A DNA stretch of 64,000 nucleotides from Arabidopsis thaliana (taxonomy: Eukaryota; Streptophyta; Magnoliopsida; Brassicales; Brassicaceae). Below are positions 1 through 14,073 of the stretch, one piece after another. Position numbers and translations under genes: made by a program. The stretch is from NCBI RefSeq assembly GCF_000001735.4, contig NC_003075.7, positions 17,175,001 to 17,239,000 of the forward strand. Direction: 5' to 3'. Position 1 is the first letter of the stretch, and each line of letters starts with the position of its first letter. Under the pieces are notes generated by a model. It was not told the origin of the DNA. It was given only the letters and a program-made list of their open reading frames with translations, and did no database searches.

Positions 1-857
1 GCCGAAAGTGTATGGAACGTCAGGTCCAACCTTTGGAGGACTAGTGAAGGAAAATTGTCTAACGGATCCATCAGTTCCAACCTCATAGATGTATTTGGTA
101 TCATACTGCCGAAAAGATATAAGAAAGAAACTTTTATAAAAACTTTTGAAACAAGAAAGTGATGTTGTTACTTATATAACAAGTTAAATTATACAAATTA
201 CAAACCTCGAGTCCTTTAATTGTGGCGTGATGAAGAAAACCAGAAGTATAGTCATAAAATCGGTAAGACGAGGTAGAGGCATGACCTCTCTTCTTTTTCG
301 GTTTCACATCACCATCAACTGCCTTCCAATAAGTAACCACGTTTGAACCAGCTAGGTTTAAGGGGGTCACCCACGATATGATTATACCACGTCCATTGTA
401 ATCTCCTTGGACGATATGAACCTAGCCAAAGATACAAGAAATCAAGATGGATTAATTGTTTTGTTAAGATACAAAATATACAATCAGGGACTTCAACAAA
501 AAAGACAAAAATAATAATAGAAAAAACAACGTGTGGCCTCTGTACGTAAAACATAATTAATCGTTACTAATTATTCCCATGTGCAGACCTTACTGATATT
601 GATACTTTTAAATTCAGAAACTTAAACCCTAAATTACCAAACACAAATTTATGATCTAAGAACCAGAAAATCAAAAAGTAGAACTAAGAAATCAAAACCT
701 GTTCCGGAGCATTATGACCAGCCGGAGATGGAAAAGTTTCGAGAGACATCTCAGTTGATGGTTGAGCTGTGCGGACAAAGTTGCTTGTTGTTCCACTATT
801 GATTACAGTGGCAATGCTTAGAAACACAAAAACAAGTAAAATTTTGTTCATCCTCAT
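1..857 (-). CDS. PAP25: Purple acid phosphatase, 5' part (PAP25), truncated by the window edge
   Basis: N-terminal 160 residues of a secreted plant purple acid phosphatase, a dinuclear metal phosphomonoesterase that releases phosphate from organic esters outside the cell. Exons read as complement of 1-105, 206-421 and 699-857, all phase 0 with GT-AG borders. The start chosen is ATG at 857; a second in-frame ATG follows two codons later. A hydrophobic signal peptide (about residues 4-20) is followed by the purple-acid-phosphatase N-terminal fibronectin-like domain ([24 protein letters not shown]). The metal-binding catalytic half lies beyond base 1. Assignment to PAP25 (At4g36350) rests on its place next to BGAL3 and family resemblance; a closely related PAP cannot be excluded from this fragment alone. 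Confidence 0.85.
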
Positions 858-940
858 ATTTGATCTATGATCGTCGCTGCTTAAAAAGTTTTGAGTATGT
901 TTCTTTCTGTTTTCTGATTAAACGTATGGGTGACAACGTT

Positions 941-1014
941 TTATATAGAACTTAAATTGAAGTTTTTTTTTTTTTTGCAAAAGAAGAGATAAAGTTGGAT
1001 TTTAAAGAATATTC
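941..1014 (-). promoter_or_regulatory. PAP25 core promoter: TATA box and P1BS-like phosphate-starvation element
   Basis: On the minus strand a TATATAA box occupies 941-947, about 85 bp before the ATG. GAATATTC at 1007-1014 fits the palindromic PHR1 binding consensus GNATATNC (P1BS), about 150 bp before the ATG. P1BS is the known element for phosphate-starvation induction, which fits a scavenging phosphatase. The motif match is direct; function is inferred. Confidence 0.55.
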
Positions 1015-1839
1015 GAATAGAAATAGGATTCTTATAGCCTAGTTATAGATATTAAACGGTTATTGAGATTATCATGGTCGTATTTTCGAAACAAACTTTT
1101 TGGGATAATGTTGCATAATTAACCTCGTATAGCATAATTTTATCGCTTCTTAAAAGTCAAAATTTGGTTTCAAGTCATAAAGGTTTCATAATTTAGTTTA
1201 AGGGGAATAATTCAGTTATTTTTTACTTTATTGTAAAATATATATTGGAAAAATAGCTATTCTGCCGACAAAAAAAAAATAGCTATTCTAGGGTATTTCT
1301 CTCGATTTTTTTAATATTAAAGATTTTCTCCAATTTAACTTCGGAGAAAAAGCTTTTATAATTTACGAAGAAAAAATAGTTTATGAAACATAAATATTTT
1401 GTTAGATAAAAAGAAAAAGGGAAAATAGAACTAAATTAGAAAGTGAAACGACAATAGGTTTGAAAGAAATGGGTCACCATAGGATCTCCTTTCTCCTAAA
1501 CCTGAACCCTCTTTAGTTGATTACAAAGACAAATCAAAACCAAACCTTAAACTGACTTCATTCAGACCCACCAATCCCGGTCTCCATAACCGGTTAAAAT
1601 GGTCGGTGGTGACCGGTGGCCTGAACGTTTTTAATGAGCCACGGAATTGCCCGAGACTCATCACAACTCTACAGACTCTTCTCTCTTATCTATCTGAAAC
1701 TACTCTAACCCACAAATGTCTCTGTTCAAACTAACACACACACACACATATTTTAAACACAGCTTACAATTTCTTTTCTTCAACTCTCTCTGTATTGTTT
1801 GGTTATACATTTTGTAGACAAAGGGCTCAATGGTTGTCT
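1015..1839. other. Spacer: distal PAP25 promoter and BGAL3 3' region
   Basis: No coding exon seen. AT-rich DNA upstream of PAP25, then the 3' untranslated region of the minus-strand beta-galactosidase towards 1750-1839, including a short CA repeat near 1734-1747. Confidence 0.6.
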
Positions 1840-4800
1840 TTAAGGTCTCCAAGTGCTTACAGATGTCTCTGGGGCACAAACTGCTTCAACAGTCAACCGT
1901 TTCAGCACATTTGGACACGGGTCTTTCCCGAAATTGCTGTTGGATATCGTCACTGCGCATCTCGCTTTCCCTACACACTTCTGCATATATCAAAACACAC
2001 CGTGGTTAGAAAAAAAAAGAAGAAGAGTCTGATTCCAGTTTTAGCTGTGTAAAGATTATATCTTTTACCCTCTCTAAGATAGCGTATGAGGTAGCTGCGT
2101 GACACTCTCCTTGTTGGTAACTCCCGCAGGTTCCTAAAGGAGTTCCAAAGCTTGCAAATTTGATGGATGCAATTGCTTGACCTGGACTACATTTCAAATG
2201 AACCTTGGGTCTATGAAATGTCTGTCCCTTTCCGTAGCTTTCGATTTGCCAGTTCTTGATATTCGGGTGGTATTCAGAAACTTCAGCACAAACTCCTGAT
2301 ACTGATCTTTTGACCAAAGAGACAGTTGATGGGTTTCCACCAAGCTCCTCGAATATGACCAACAGATTTTGGCTCGGCTTTAACCAAGCTCTCGGCACAT
2401 GGTACCACCTTTGTGTAGGTTGACCACAGCCGGTTTGGCATTTGTTCGGTTTATATGTTCCAGTGTAGCTACAATGACTGCAGTCACCAGTCGCAAATGC
2501 TGTCCAGTATCTTCCGATGCTCTCACCGTTCACCCAAATCTGACCTTTTCCCATTCCTTCCATGTCCAAAGCAAGCGGCTCATTTCCTTCGGGCGCATCA
2601 AAATAAGTCTGAAATAAAACAAAATATACTCGTTAGTTCAGATTCTTAATTAGAAAAAAAGCTTTGTTGAGTTGTGTTGGATTCAATCAAACCTTGTGCC
2701 ATGTCAAAGGCTGAGGCTTTTGTACAGTTAAGGACGCATCCATCCATCCAATAGAGGGAGTGTTGGTTGGAAATGCAAGATTCATAGCTTCACCTTTCAG
2801 TCCCACCTGATGAAAACAGAGTTAAACAACTTAATACAGAAAAAAGGGATCAAAAGAGAGAAATCACGAGAAAATAGGATAGATAAAACACCTGGTATGT
2901 CCATTTCTGCCATGACAAATCCATTTTCCCTTGACTCAACCCATGCAATGCCACCGGACCCAAGATTCCAGTATTCCATGACTCAAAGTGTCCACCCACA
3001 TTCTTCAAAAACGAAAAAGAGGAAAGGGGTCAGGATAAGAGAAAAACGAAAAACATCGTTTACACGGAAGAGAGAAAAGACTACTAACTGGTAATCCAAC
3101 AGCAACACTCAGCAACGCAATTCTGTTAGTTCCAGAATGCAGATTGATCTTTCCCTGATAAGTAAATCTCCTGTTTTGCCTTGTTCCAAAGGCAGAACCT
3201 GCAATTCATATATTATAAGTTTGCATCAGAAATTCTCTAATAGAACAAATTAACAGGCCAAACTAGTGGAAGTATCATACCTGAAAGCTGTCCATTGACA
3301 AATATATGCACGGCATGGCCTGTAGATTGAATAATGAGAGTTGGTAGCTCTCCTCCATGCAAGAATGATTCACTGTCACCGATATCAACACTACATACCA
3401 ATTCCACATGTTTGTTAGCACGTGTCGAGAATCACTTTGAAGCTAGGGAAAGTTTACATTGTATAAGGTAGCAGACGGGTTTTTCTTTTACCTCGTCATG
3501 TACCAAAGATAATCGCTTGTGTCACGCGTGACATTTATCTGCTCCAAGAGTCCGTGAGTGGTGAATGTGGAGCTGTCATCTAGAGAAGAAAGATCTTCCA
3601 AATAACTCTCCCACTGGAAATTCTTTGTGTCTGTAGGCAACATTTCCATCTGGGATGTTTGAACTCCAACCTTAAATTAAACAAGAGAAATCCACAAGAA
3701 TCAGAAAAAACACAGAGAATTTGAGGAACCATAATTCTGAGTTTCAACCATATACACTTACCTTTGCAGTATTGAAGACTGCATTTCTACAGTCTGGAAG
3801 AATACTGATTGACCAAGGAGGTAAGTTATAATGAACGTTGTTAAACAAAACTCTTGCTGCCGATTCTGTATCATAGTTAGCTAGGAAAGCCGAACAATCT
3901 CCTGATTCTGCAGAGTATACATGAGCCTGGGAAAATAAAGTAGAAAAGAGGATATAATTTAGTAAAAGCTACAGAAAGTTTCTACAAGTAAACCAAAACA
4001 AATCTCTCATAATAAATCCATACTTGTTGCTTGTTTCCTATTGATGTAACAACGGGATCAGCTGACACCAGAGCCTTCTCACACATCTTGATAGCTCTGT
4101 GGAGTTCCTTTAGGTGACCATATTTAGGTTGTCTGATTAAACCTGTTTAACATTTAACAACGACTCACTTAGTACATAAAGCATTGCATCAACTTATATT
4201 TCAATGAATGTGTAGAAAGTTTTGTTCGCTGCTTGTCCTTACCATATTCGTCGATCGGAGCATCATAATCATAGCTGGTGGTGACAAATGGACCTCCGGC
4301 TGTTCTTCCAAAGTTAGTTCCTCCATGATACTGTTCTCAAGAAAAGACAATGGATCTTATATTTTAAAGATGCTCGATGATAACCAAAGCTTACAGTGTG
4401 TAAGGAGCTAGATGATTAACCAAAATGCTAAAGTGTACATACCATGTAGTAGTTAACAAAAGATCCTCCTTTTTGTATGAAACGTGCAACACCAAACGCC
4501 AGATCCTGAACTGGTCTATGGTGCATTGGCCCACCGAACTCAGTGAACCTGGTAATGCATTTCCAATTTACAGAATAAAAAAGGTTACCGATTTGAAGAG
4601 AACAAATCCATGTACAGATATAAAGGGAAAGCAAATGAGAATCTCTACCAGCCGCTCCATGCCTCTGTCCATATCAAAGGCTTGTATGGCTTGTTCGGAG
4701 CAAATGAATCACAGTAGAAACCGTTACATGTGTTTATCTGTCAACCAAAACCAATGAGTTAGAGTTCATTCTTCAAAGTCAAAGACATTCACCCACTCTA

Positions 4801-6143
4801 GACTCATTAATTAAGTTATTACAATGCTTATGCAATCAAAAGAAACTCACCACAGGGTCAGGGGCATCGTCTTCTTTGCACATGACCCACGGGACACCAG
4901 TCTCAGTTGCTATAGCCATTTTAGCTGCCCATGTCATGTAGTTGTGACCTTCAGCGCCCAATAACTGCCCTTGTCTTCCATACTCATTCTCAATCTACAG
5001 TCAAATGAAAGATGACACCTTTCTATTAACTCACATAGATCCCTAAAACCATAAATCTGCATGATCTCCAATCCGAGCACTAATCTTTTCCATTAAAGTT
5101 TTTACCTGAGAAAGGATAATGGGACCACCCTGGGACTCGAACAAGTTCTCACTCTTCATCAGCTCAACTATTCTCTCTGTGAATCCTTTCATAGCTCTCT
5201 GCAAACATTATCACAACAACATTCATATCACAAGTTTTAAGCTTCTAATAAAGTAAATGTTCTAAGAGGAAAAATTAGATAATGGAAACTCAAAGTGGAA
5301 GAAAAGAGACCTTAAAAGGCTCATTATCTGTTCTGAAGCTGATTCCAGGAACATACTTGAGCCAAACAGGGAATCCTCTGGTCATTCCAAAAACAAAAAC
5401 AAAAACTTTAGTGAGCAGAAACAGAAACTGAATTCATACACACATAAGTAGCCAAATCTAGAGGCGTCTGAAGCTGAAGAGACAAGAAAGGAAATTTGGT
5501 AATTACCCAAAATTCCACTCGGCGCAAACATAAGGTCCAATTCGAAGATGAGCATATAAACCAGCTTTGTGAATCGTCTTCACGAATCTCACCAAATCAT
5601 TTCTCCCTTCAAAATCGTACTGAGAGGAAGAAAGGAATCATCAATATTCAAAGAACATAATGTATAAAATTGGAACATAACTGAAGAAAACAAGTAAGAA
5701 AAAGTATACTTTTCCAGGAGAAGGCTCATGAAGATTCCAGAACACATACGTCTCAATCACATCAATGCCTCCATCTTTCGCCTTCTGAATCAAATCTTCC
5801 CACATCTAACAACAAGAACAACAGTTAAAATTAATAAAGCTAAAACCTTTTTGATAAATTGTATAAAACAGAACATAAAGGAAAGAAACATAGGGTCTTT
5901 TTGTTAAACCCAAAAGAAGAAAAAAGAGAAAAGTTTAGGGCTTTTGTTAAATCTTACATCAGGAGTGCTTCGAGGGTAATGTATGGAGCCAGAGAAGAGG
6001 ATTCGTCTCTGTCCATTAATGAGAAGTGCTTTCCGGTCATAAGTAACTCCACATTGCACAAATCCAACACCTAGAATCAAAAACCCTAAGCAGAACCAGA
6101 GAATCAGTCTCGAAGCAGAATCTCCAGTCCCCATCTCCCGCAT
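1840..6143 (-). CDS. BGAL3: Beta-galactosidase 3, GH35
   Basis: Cell-wall glycoside hydrolase family 35 enzyme that removes terminal beta-galactosyl residues from wall polysaccharides. Eighteen exons as complement of 1840-1980, 2069-2608, 2693-2806, 2892-3002, 3089-3198, 3281-3390, 3492-3670, 3762-3926, 4024-4142, 4243-4330, 4443-4548, 4649-4737, 4851-4994, 5106-5198, 5311-5377, 5507-5619, 5710-5805 and 5958-6143. They total 2571 nt, or 856 aa. A signal peptide precedes the N-terminal GH35 signature ([12 protein letters not shown]). The catalytic acid/base Glu lies in QIENEYG (about residue 189) and the nucleophile Glu in IWTEAWSGW (about 258). Beta-sandwich domains follow, with a C-terminal SUEL/galactose-lectin domain (about 765-850; [20 protein letters not shown]). 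Frame closes exactly at every border. Corresponds to At4g36360. Confidence 0.97.
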
Positions 6144-6290
6144 TCACCTTCACAAAGAGAAGAACCAAGCTACTTCTTCCGTGTCTGTGTTGGTCTTTCT
6201 TAATAAGGAGAGAGAAGGAAGGAAGAAGAAGAAGAAGAAGACGAAGGAGAAAGAGAGGAAGAAGAAGGGGGTTTTATTGCACTTCACAAG
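6144..6290 (-). promoter_or_regulatory. BGAL3 5' leader, CT-rich
   Basis: Read on the minus strand, the DNA just before the BGAL3 ATG is a pyrimidine run (CTT/CTC repeats; plus strand GAAGAAGAAG, 6205-6268). CT-rich stretches are typical of Arabidopsis leaders near the transcription start. Start site not determined. Confidence 0.5.
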
Positions 6291-9200
6291 TGTCTCTTAC
6301 TCGCATCATCACTGCGTGGCCGTGAGCTACCGACGCTTTCCCACCAATTTTTACGCATTTTTATTTATTGTTTTTATATCATATAACGGAAATATAAAAA
6401 AACGGGAAGATGTAAAGAAATAAAATAAAGTAAGAGTTGATTATGATATTAGGGTGAAAAAAGTGGCACGTTGATTGAATTAAAGCAGCTAATCACGCTA
6501 TATTTTATTTCAGTTTCGTTTTCTTTTTTTTGTTTGGTTGATTGATTTAGTGCGTCAGTCTAGTCACTAACTTAAAACATATTATGTGTTTATGGCTGAA
6601 TATTGTTATGGGTTTGAGTTAGTGATTAGTAGATGTTGAAATTTGATTTGGTCATTTAAACTGATATAAAAAGATAGAGTACGTGAAGTACTTTGGTTTA
6701 TTAGTGAGGAGTCTTGTGGACAGTCGTCAAAATGGATTCACATTGTACAAGTGTCTTCCACTTCCAAAATCACAGTGTACCTGTCATTTAGATATGTGTA
6801 CAGACTTTACCATACTTATTAAATTCACATTGTTCCAGAAATTGATTTTGTAGTTTTGTTTGGCCTATAGTTATTATATGGTCTTCTTCGGTGGAATTTG
6901 GTTTTAGTAGCCTTTGAACTTTGTAGATTTGGTGGATATGTCATATACTACTATTTTACAATTTATTTGGTAAGTTTCTTTGAAGATCGGTTGGATATAA
7001 TTTTGGGTTCTTGGATCTGATGAAAGTTCAAATTTATCAGCCCACTTGAGATTAATTAAGAGATGCTTCCTTAATCAAAGGATTAGCTGTAAGTTTGTAA
7101 CTGTCAAAAGAAAGAAGATATAAATCACACAAAAGACATAAACATGTGAATGAATGCTCTTTTGTTGCATATAGTGAAATTCCAGTTTTACCCTAAATCA
7201 TTTTACGCTAGTTTCACCCACCGACACCGACAGTAGTCTGCATTTATGGGTTTGACTCGTGAATTCACATTTTGACTAGGGGTATTTATGGAATATAACT
7301 GTGTAACAGTTGGGATAATTGAAGGAAAAAGAATAAATGAGAAGTGTCTATTAGAACTATCCCGGTACGTACGGTCCGACATTCAACTTCCACTTAAGCT
7401 ATCATCTCTTTTATTATTCCTAAAATATGTTTTCAATATTTTCGAGTTCTGGTCAGATTTGCAATCAGATGCGATATCAATCAGCTTTTCTAATTGTCGG
7501 AAACTTCCAAATTTTAATTTATGAGTCTTGTTTTTATCTATTTGTTTAATCAAATCAAAATGTTGTTTCTATTCGTTTCATTTACTCATTATTAAATCAA
7601 AATCGATGCATATTGAGAAATTCTTATACTATTTACTAAAATTTCATAAAGGTTATAATGAAAGTACTATGCTACTAATATTCTTATTTGATTTTAGTTT
7701 TTTTGTTTGTTTGTTAAAGTTATTTGATTTCAACAAATAATGATCATTATCGTGTAGTTTATTCAAGTTTGATCATGTACTATATATGTAACTATTTCCC
7801 TGGTAGAAAACACCATCCTTGATTTTCATACGATGGGACAATAACCAATATAAGATAATTTAATTTGTCTATTAGTGGACCTAAGTGGTCAAAATAAGTC
7901 TCATTATATAACTAGTTAACTAGTTAATTTATTTAAATTTGATACTTCAGTCATCAAATAAAGCTGATTGTCAAGATTTTTAGTCCTGGTGTCCACATGG
8001 GATGTTTTAATAATAAGGAAACGAGAGATTATGGATTTGTATTAAACCCTAATAAGGCTTCGACGGCGTGAAATGCGGAGAGAAAACGGGAAAGGATTGC
8101 ATCCACTCTTACTAAGCTTTACCTAAACAGCTAAACTATATAACTATTGGTTCTAATGTTAATTTCTATTTATTTGTATATGTTAAGTATTATTTTATAT
8201 AGTAAAATACAGATAGATGTTGCAAAGTAAACTACTTCGCCAAAATAACCATGTTTTATGCTAATGGTGGTTGAATTTTAGTTGGAGAATCAACAACTAG
8301 TTTCCACTAAAATATCGCTAACTCTGAAACTTTCTTTTGTTCCAAACTAAAGGATCAAAAAGGTTATAGTAGATTTAAATCATTAACCTTTTCGAAAATT
8401 TGTTTATAACAACTTCCTTCCCTTCATTTCAAAATAAAGAAAGAAAAAAAACATTACCCTTCCATTCACATGGTGAAATCTTCTTCTAATATTTTGTTGG
8501 TGGCTAAGTTTTCTCTCTTTTTTCTTTAGACATCACCATATTTCTTTTTATATTGGTGCAGAAACTAAATATGTTACCACCACTCTTTTTATAAAGTATA
8601 CTTTTTGATAATTCTAAACAATATACTTATATACTAAACACAACAATTCATCAAATCCATGTAAACGCATATACTATTTCATCTATGTGTTGTAGGCTGG
8701 TGCTTTAGGGTCCTACCTTCGTTACCACCCATCTTGGTTCTGTGTGAACGAAGACGAAACTCTTTGGCACGTGGGAAAAAGCTTCGGTGCACGTGTCTCG
8801 TATGAGTTTGTTCTTTTCTTAACCACACACACACAACACCGTTCGTTTCCTTCGATTATCATTGGCTTAGAACTCTCGAGAAACCAGATGATTTCTCACT
8901 CCGTTAATCGGACTCCGTTACGCTGAGTTGTTATTTTTCTTATTCTATTTATATCTTTTGTTTGATTACATTATGGGAGTGCATTTTATATTCAAGGAAA
9001 AAGGCAATTCTCACACGCCTCTCAGCGAATTAAGATTACGTCTGTCGGAGTTTCGATCTTTCGCTTGTTCCCAAGACAAATAAAGTTAGTTTTCATTCTT
9101 GTGCTAGCTATATCGACCTATGTGTAACGCTAGATCTAAATTCAGCATATCTTGAGAAGCATCAGATTTTCTTATGAATATGGCAAATTTTTCCAAAATC

Positions 9201-12200
9201 CATCAACTTATTACTTATCTATCACAAGACCACATATTTGTATAAAATGAATAGTATTGATTATTTATTTTGATACCAAAAAAATTAGATTAGTGATTAT
9301 TACCATTTGGAAAGAAAAAAAAGAGAGAGAATTTGATCATATTTAGAAGAAAAAAAAAACTCTTTAAATTGCAAGCTGAACGTCACGCACTCACGGGTCT
9401 GGACGTAATCAGAATACAAGATTCACTGACGCCAAAGTAACTGTAACTGTAACTTTTTCTTACCACTTGGTAAAACTAAAAAGGAATCTCGGTCGGATCC
9501 TGAGGCTTGATTTAGCGCCACGTTAGTCGTCAGTTAACTTTCGCGCCTTTGACTCTTCGTAGCGATCCTTTTCATGTCGCTTTTTTTCCTTTGTAACTTT
9601 TTTTGTTTTTGCTTTAAACATTTTTGTTTCTTTTTTACAACTTTTTCCATTAAAGAAAAAAACCTTTAACCAAACCCTTTACAACAATACAACATTATGG
9701 AAGTACAGGAGTTTATAATCATGTTTTATAAACATAATTATTGCTTACCAAATGAAATGAGACATGTCGATCAAATTACAATTTCTAATTGCCGTTATCA
9801 AAGGATCCACCTTTTTTTGTTATAAGCTTACCGTTGAGCTCATCATCTCATCAAATGATTAATTTCTGTTGACTGTTGATAAACTTTTACAACGAAACTG
9901 TCGACTGAATACCTTTTCGATGTCGCATTAACTGTATATATCTTCGTTATTAATACTATTTTAACAATTTTTACGGACCACTAGCTAGTACATGCAAATA
10001 AGGAAACTGATCTGTATAATTGATGGAGATCTTTTTGTATTAAAATTACAATGTTACCACACCTTACTTCGTAAATAAGAATTCATCATCTAGTACTTCA
10101 CATGTTCGATGGTTGAGTCAATCATAAATAATATAGATCCCCACACCAAAGGAGTCATTTGCGTTTCAAGGAAAACATTACATTAAATGTTGATAGTGCC
10201 ATGACTGTATTACCTCAAATATGGGGATGCAAAAATATCTACTATACAGAAATGTTTCTGTAACCTAATCGAAACTAAACTATATTTATAATATGATTAT
10301 ATGATCGTACCGATTTGAACTAATTGAACTATATATGAATACATAATATCATAACAAAAAAAGGTATTTGTAGAAAGTATAAAGAAAAAATTAAGCTTAA
10401 ATAAAACTTAAATTGTATTTAATTAGTATCAAACTAAATCAAATAGCGACGCCTGCAACTTAATTTATCAATCCCTCGCACAAAACATTCTTTCGGGATA
10501 ATAGAACATAATTAATGATATGCTATAATAACATCTATAATTTGGTTCAATTTTTGTTAGACAAAGGCTTCGCATGAAATGAATATAATAACGGTCATTA
10601 ACGAGACTTATGTTAATGACCTTCATGGAGTCATTATTAAAGCGTACATAATTTTAAAGAATTATTGCAAACCATTATATTGTTTTCTTTCTCCCATGAT
10701 CCGTGAACAAACATAACATAAATATTTAATATTATCTCTAGAATTTGTTGTTGGTCATGAAAGAAAAAAACATGATACGGACGGACCATGCCGTTGAACA
10801 TAGTCATCGAGATCGATGGTTGAATTGACCATACAAAGAGACATATATAAGCACGTAGCAATAATAGCTTTTTTAATATATACATATACTTACAAAGATA
10901 TAGTTATTATTTACAGTGGACATATACATTAATGTTCACCATAATTACTTGCTTGCTTAACATATATTTAATCATTCAGAACCTTAAACATTCTTATTGT
11001 TAATCATTCGTTGCCCATTTGGTCGAGACCCGCGATCAGATATTTTTATCTTTTTTTTTGTGTGCCAATAAAATATTTATATATTAAACGAACTTAGGAA
11101 CTTTTCCGATTTTAGACTTAAATCAATGTTCGAAATTCAATTCTCTATATCACTCAAATTACAAGGTTATAGACTTATAGTCAGGCCCGGCCCGCCGTAA
11201 AGTGTCGACTGACTATAGTATACTGTGAACTATTGATTGTATTACAAGTTTTCAACCATGCATATGGTTAGTACTTCGTTGTAACTGTAATTTTTTTTTA
11301 TCATTTTTTGTTTGTTTGGGCCTTAGTAGTACTTCTAGAATAATGGATGCATGATTCATGTGCCATTTCAAACAAAAATCATACATTGCTGAACGACAGT
11401 ACAAAAAATAAATAAAAGTAGGCAGGGGATGTTGGCTTTCGCAGAACTATTATTGATTTTGTTAAAGCATGAGCTTCACAATATAAGACGTTGTTGAAAC
11501 AGAAACAGAGGAGCTGGAACAGATACTCAAGCCAAAGCTAAATTCAGAATTTTTTATTAAAAAAAAACATAATGCCAATGTAAGATGCAGTTTTTACTGA
11601 ATCATATAAGCTTTCGAGACTTGGAGTCAGTTTGGGAACTAAGAATTATCACCTAGTTTTCTATATGTGAACCAACATATATAATAATTTCTTTTTATTT
11701 ACGGAGTGAAATAATAAATAAATTTTTATCTTGATCCATCAGAATTAGCTCGAGGGTGAACAATTGGTTAGAAATAAACGTGGGCAACCATGGGCCAAAA
11801 TAAGCTAAGTAAGGGCTTAATATCAAATATATCGGCCCAAAATGTTGTACTTATTAATGAATTCTAACATCACAATAAAACAGTTTAGTTTGATTTATCT
11901 CTTCTTTAAAACCTTCAATGTCAACACATGTGAATGTGATACAACTAAAACATTTTATTTTTTGGATAATATGGACAAAACAAGTTCTTAGTATAACTCC
12001 ACACTATCTAAAACAATTACAGTCATGCATGTGGAAATATAAATTTTTTTGCATTGATACTCCAATTTATGATTTGCAATTATATACATAAAAACTGAAG
12101 TCCTGGCATATACCTCTTCAGAAATACAGTTATTTAATCATTAATTTGCTTGTACATTGAATTAAGAACAATAATATATATTTATTAAGAACAATAATAA

Positions 12201-12972
12201 AGTAGACGAATAAAACCCATCGTTAAGTTAAAAAAAACAAAAAAAAATAATGCTGAATATCGGCGGTGTCGATGATGACATAGAAAGGCTCCACAAATTT
12301 GATAATAATGGAAATAATTATAAGGTGGGTCGACGTAAACAACATGCACGTGTATTCCCCATGGACCTGTTTCGTCTTTCGTGCATGGCATTGTCCTTAC
12401 TATGGCCGCCATAAATTTCCAATCTATTCTCATCATTACCCACCAAATTATACTCTTTTAATATAACATGTTATCATATAGTTGAACGTATATATTATGA
12501 TATCACGTCATCGCCCGTCGGTCGAAGTAAATGAAGTGATCATCATATTATCGATCGAGACTAGTCGTCGATTTTTCGATATATTTTCGTCTAAATTTTC
12601 TCGAGCATAAAACAAAAGCTAGATAGAGACGAGATAGGCATAATGTTAATAGCTGCCAAAAAAAGAAGAAGGTATATATTAATATACATATCTATCATCC
12701 ATATATATGGAATCATATCTCAACTTGCGTTTGGTACGATAAATAAAAGAGAAAGGGACAACCTAACCAACGCTTATAATTTGACATGACAAACAAAAAA
12801 AATTATAATTAGAATCTCTCATCTTTGAGCCATCACTAGCTGTACGTATGGCTCTTTCTGTCTTACCCACCAATCTTGTTTGCTTCTCTTCTCTACTATT
12901 TGTTAATAAGATCATTTGTTTACTTCTCTGCTTCCTCTTTGCACAAACAGTTTTGTTCTTTGAAATGATCTA
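6291..12972. other. Gene-poor spacer of about 6.7 kb between BGAL3 and ROT3
   Basis: No ORF here has the length, splice-linked neighbours or motifs of a convincing protein gene. ORFs such as 7288-7524, 7528-7740, 10637-10885 and 12185-12436 are low-complexity or lack similarity I recognise. Two less AT-rich islands stand out: about 8690-8935 with two CACGTG motifs (8769-8774 and 8792-8797), and about 9375-9600. TGGGCC/GGCCCA motifs occur near 11796 and 11834. Part must be the BGAL3 promoter and the ROT3 3' region. An unrecognised short or non-coding gene (possibly At4g36370) is not excluded. Confidence 0.6.
8690..8935. other. GC-richer island with paired G-boxes, possible small transcript
   Basis: This 245-bp stretch is much less AT-rich than its surroundings. 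It has a consensus-like acceptor (TTGTAG before 8697), two CACGTG boxes 23 bp apart and a plus-strand 60-codon ORF at 8744-8926. I do not recognise the peptide. It could be a promoter, a non-coding exon, or part of a small hypothetical gene annotated in this interval. Confidence 0.3.
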
Positions 12973-14037
12973 TTAATGATCTTCAAGTGAGATCGGAGAA
13001 GCACTATCATCTACAGTAGCCACTCGGATCGGGAGCCTCCGCTTCATCTTCACAGTCGGAAATGACACTATCTCGTCTTCCTCAGCCGTCCAACTACATG
13101 TACATTAGTACATAACAATTAGTATCATATATATATAATCACAAAGTATAACAAAATGCAGTTGAAAGTCGCAACATAGAGATGGTTAGGCTCAAATTCG
13201 GTAGTATATGTTTGCGAACTGTAGACCAAAAAAGACCTTAAACTTTTGTAGACCATTTCATATGGATCAGTCTATTTAAGACCAGCCTGTTAAAATCAGA
13301 CCTGGACTTATCTAGTCCATTACAGTATCCCTTGATACGTTATTGGAATGAATTATGTATGGCCCTTGGCCAACTCAAGATATCAATATGGACTAACACA
13401 AGTTATACTTAGTTGATGAAAAAACATTTTCAATATTAAATCATGGGTTTCTACCTGTACCGGGTTACAAGGTGGTGAAGAAAGATGGATATTTCGAGCT
13501 TCGACAGCTCTAAACCAGGACATAGCCTTTGCCCACCACCAAAGGGTGTGAAGCAAATACTGCTGTTTGCCGATCCATTAATTCTCTGTTACATAATAAA
13601 TTAAGACAAGTATTAGTAGATGAAATTTGATAAGAAGAAGCTAAACTAATGATCATGAAGTTAACTCTGAAGCAAAATAATTATACTAAAAGGAAATGGT
13701 GACGTACGTCCCATCTCCACGGATCGAATTGATAGGGATTATCATAAATGTCTTCATCCATGTGAACCGATATGAATGATGCCAATACACACCATCCTTT
13801 CGGTATTAAGTAACCTGCTCATTCACCCACCAAAAAATTATATAGTTTCATCACAAGGAAAATCAATTTATAGTTAAGAAATTTACCTTTAATTTCTACA
13901 TCCTTGAGAGCTTTCCTCCACACCCCGTTAATAATGTTAGCCATTCTAAGCGTTTCGTTTATCACCTGTTGTGTGATTACAAAAACAAAAATAAATTAGC
14001 TAGTATATTGTAACTAATCCCTTTCAATAACTAGCTA

Positions 14038-14073
<36 letters not shown>

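Noticed and set aside
2006-2068. Extension of the BGAL3 lectin-domain exon into [10 protein letters not shown] and a Phe run
   Set aside because: This is intron sequence; splicing AGG|GTAAAAG to the exon at 1980 restores the conserved Cys-rich lectin end ([14 protein letters not shown]).
12185-12436. 83-codon minus ORF with several charged and aromatic residues
   Set aside because: Ends in a low-complexity Phe run, no homology recognised, isolated in the ROT3 3' region.
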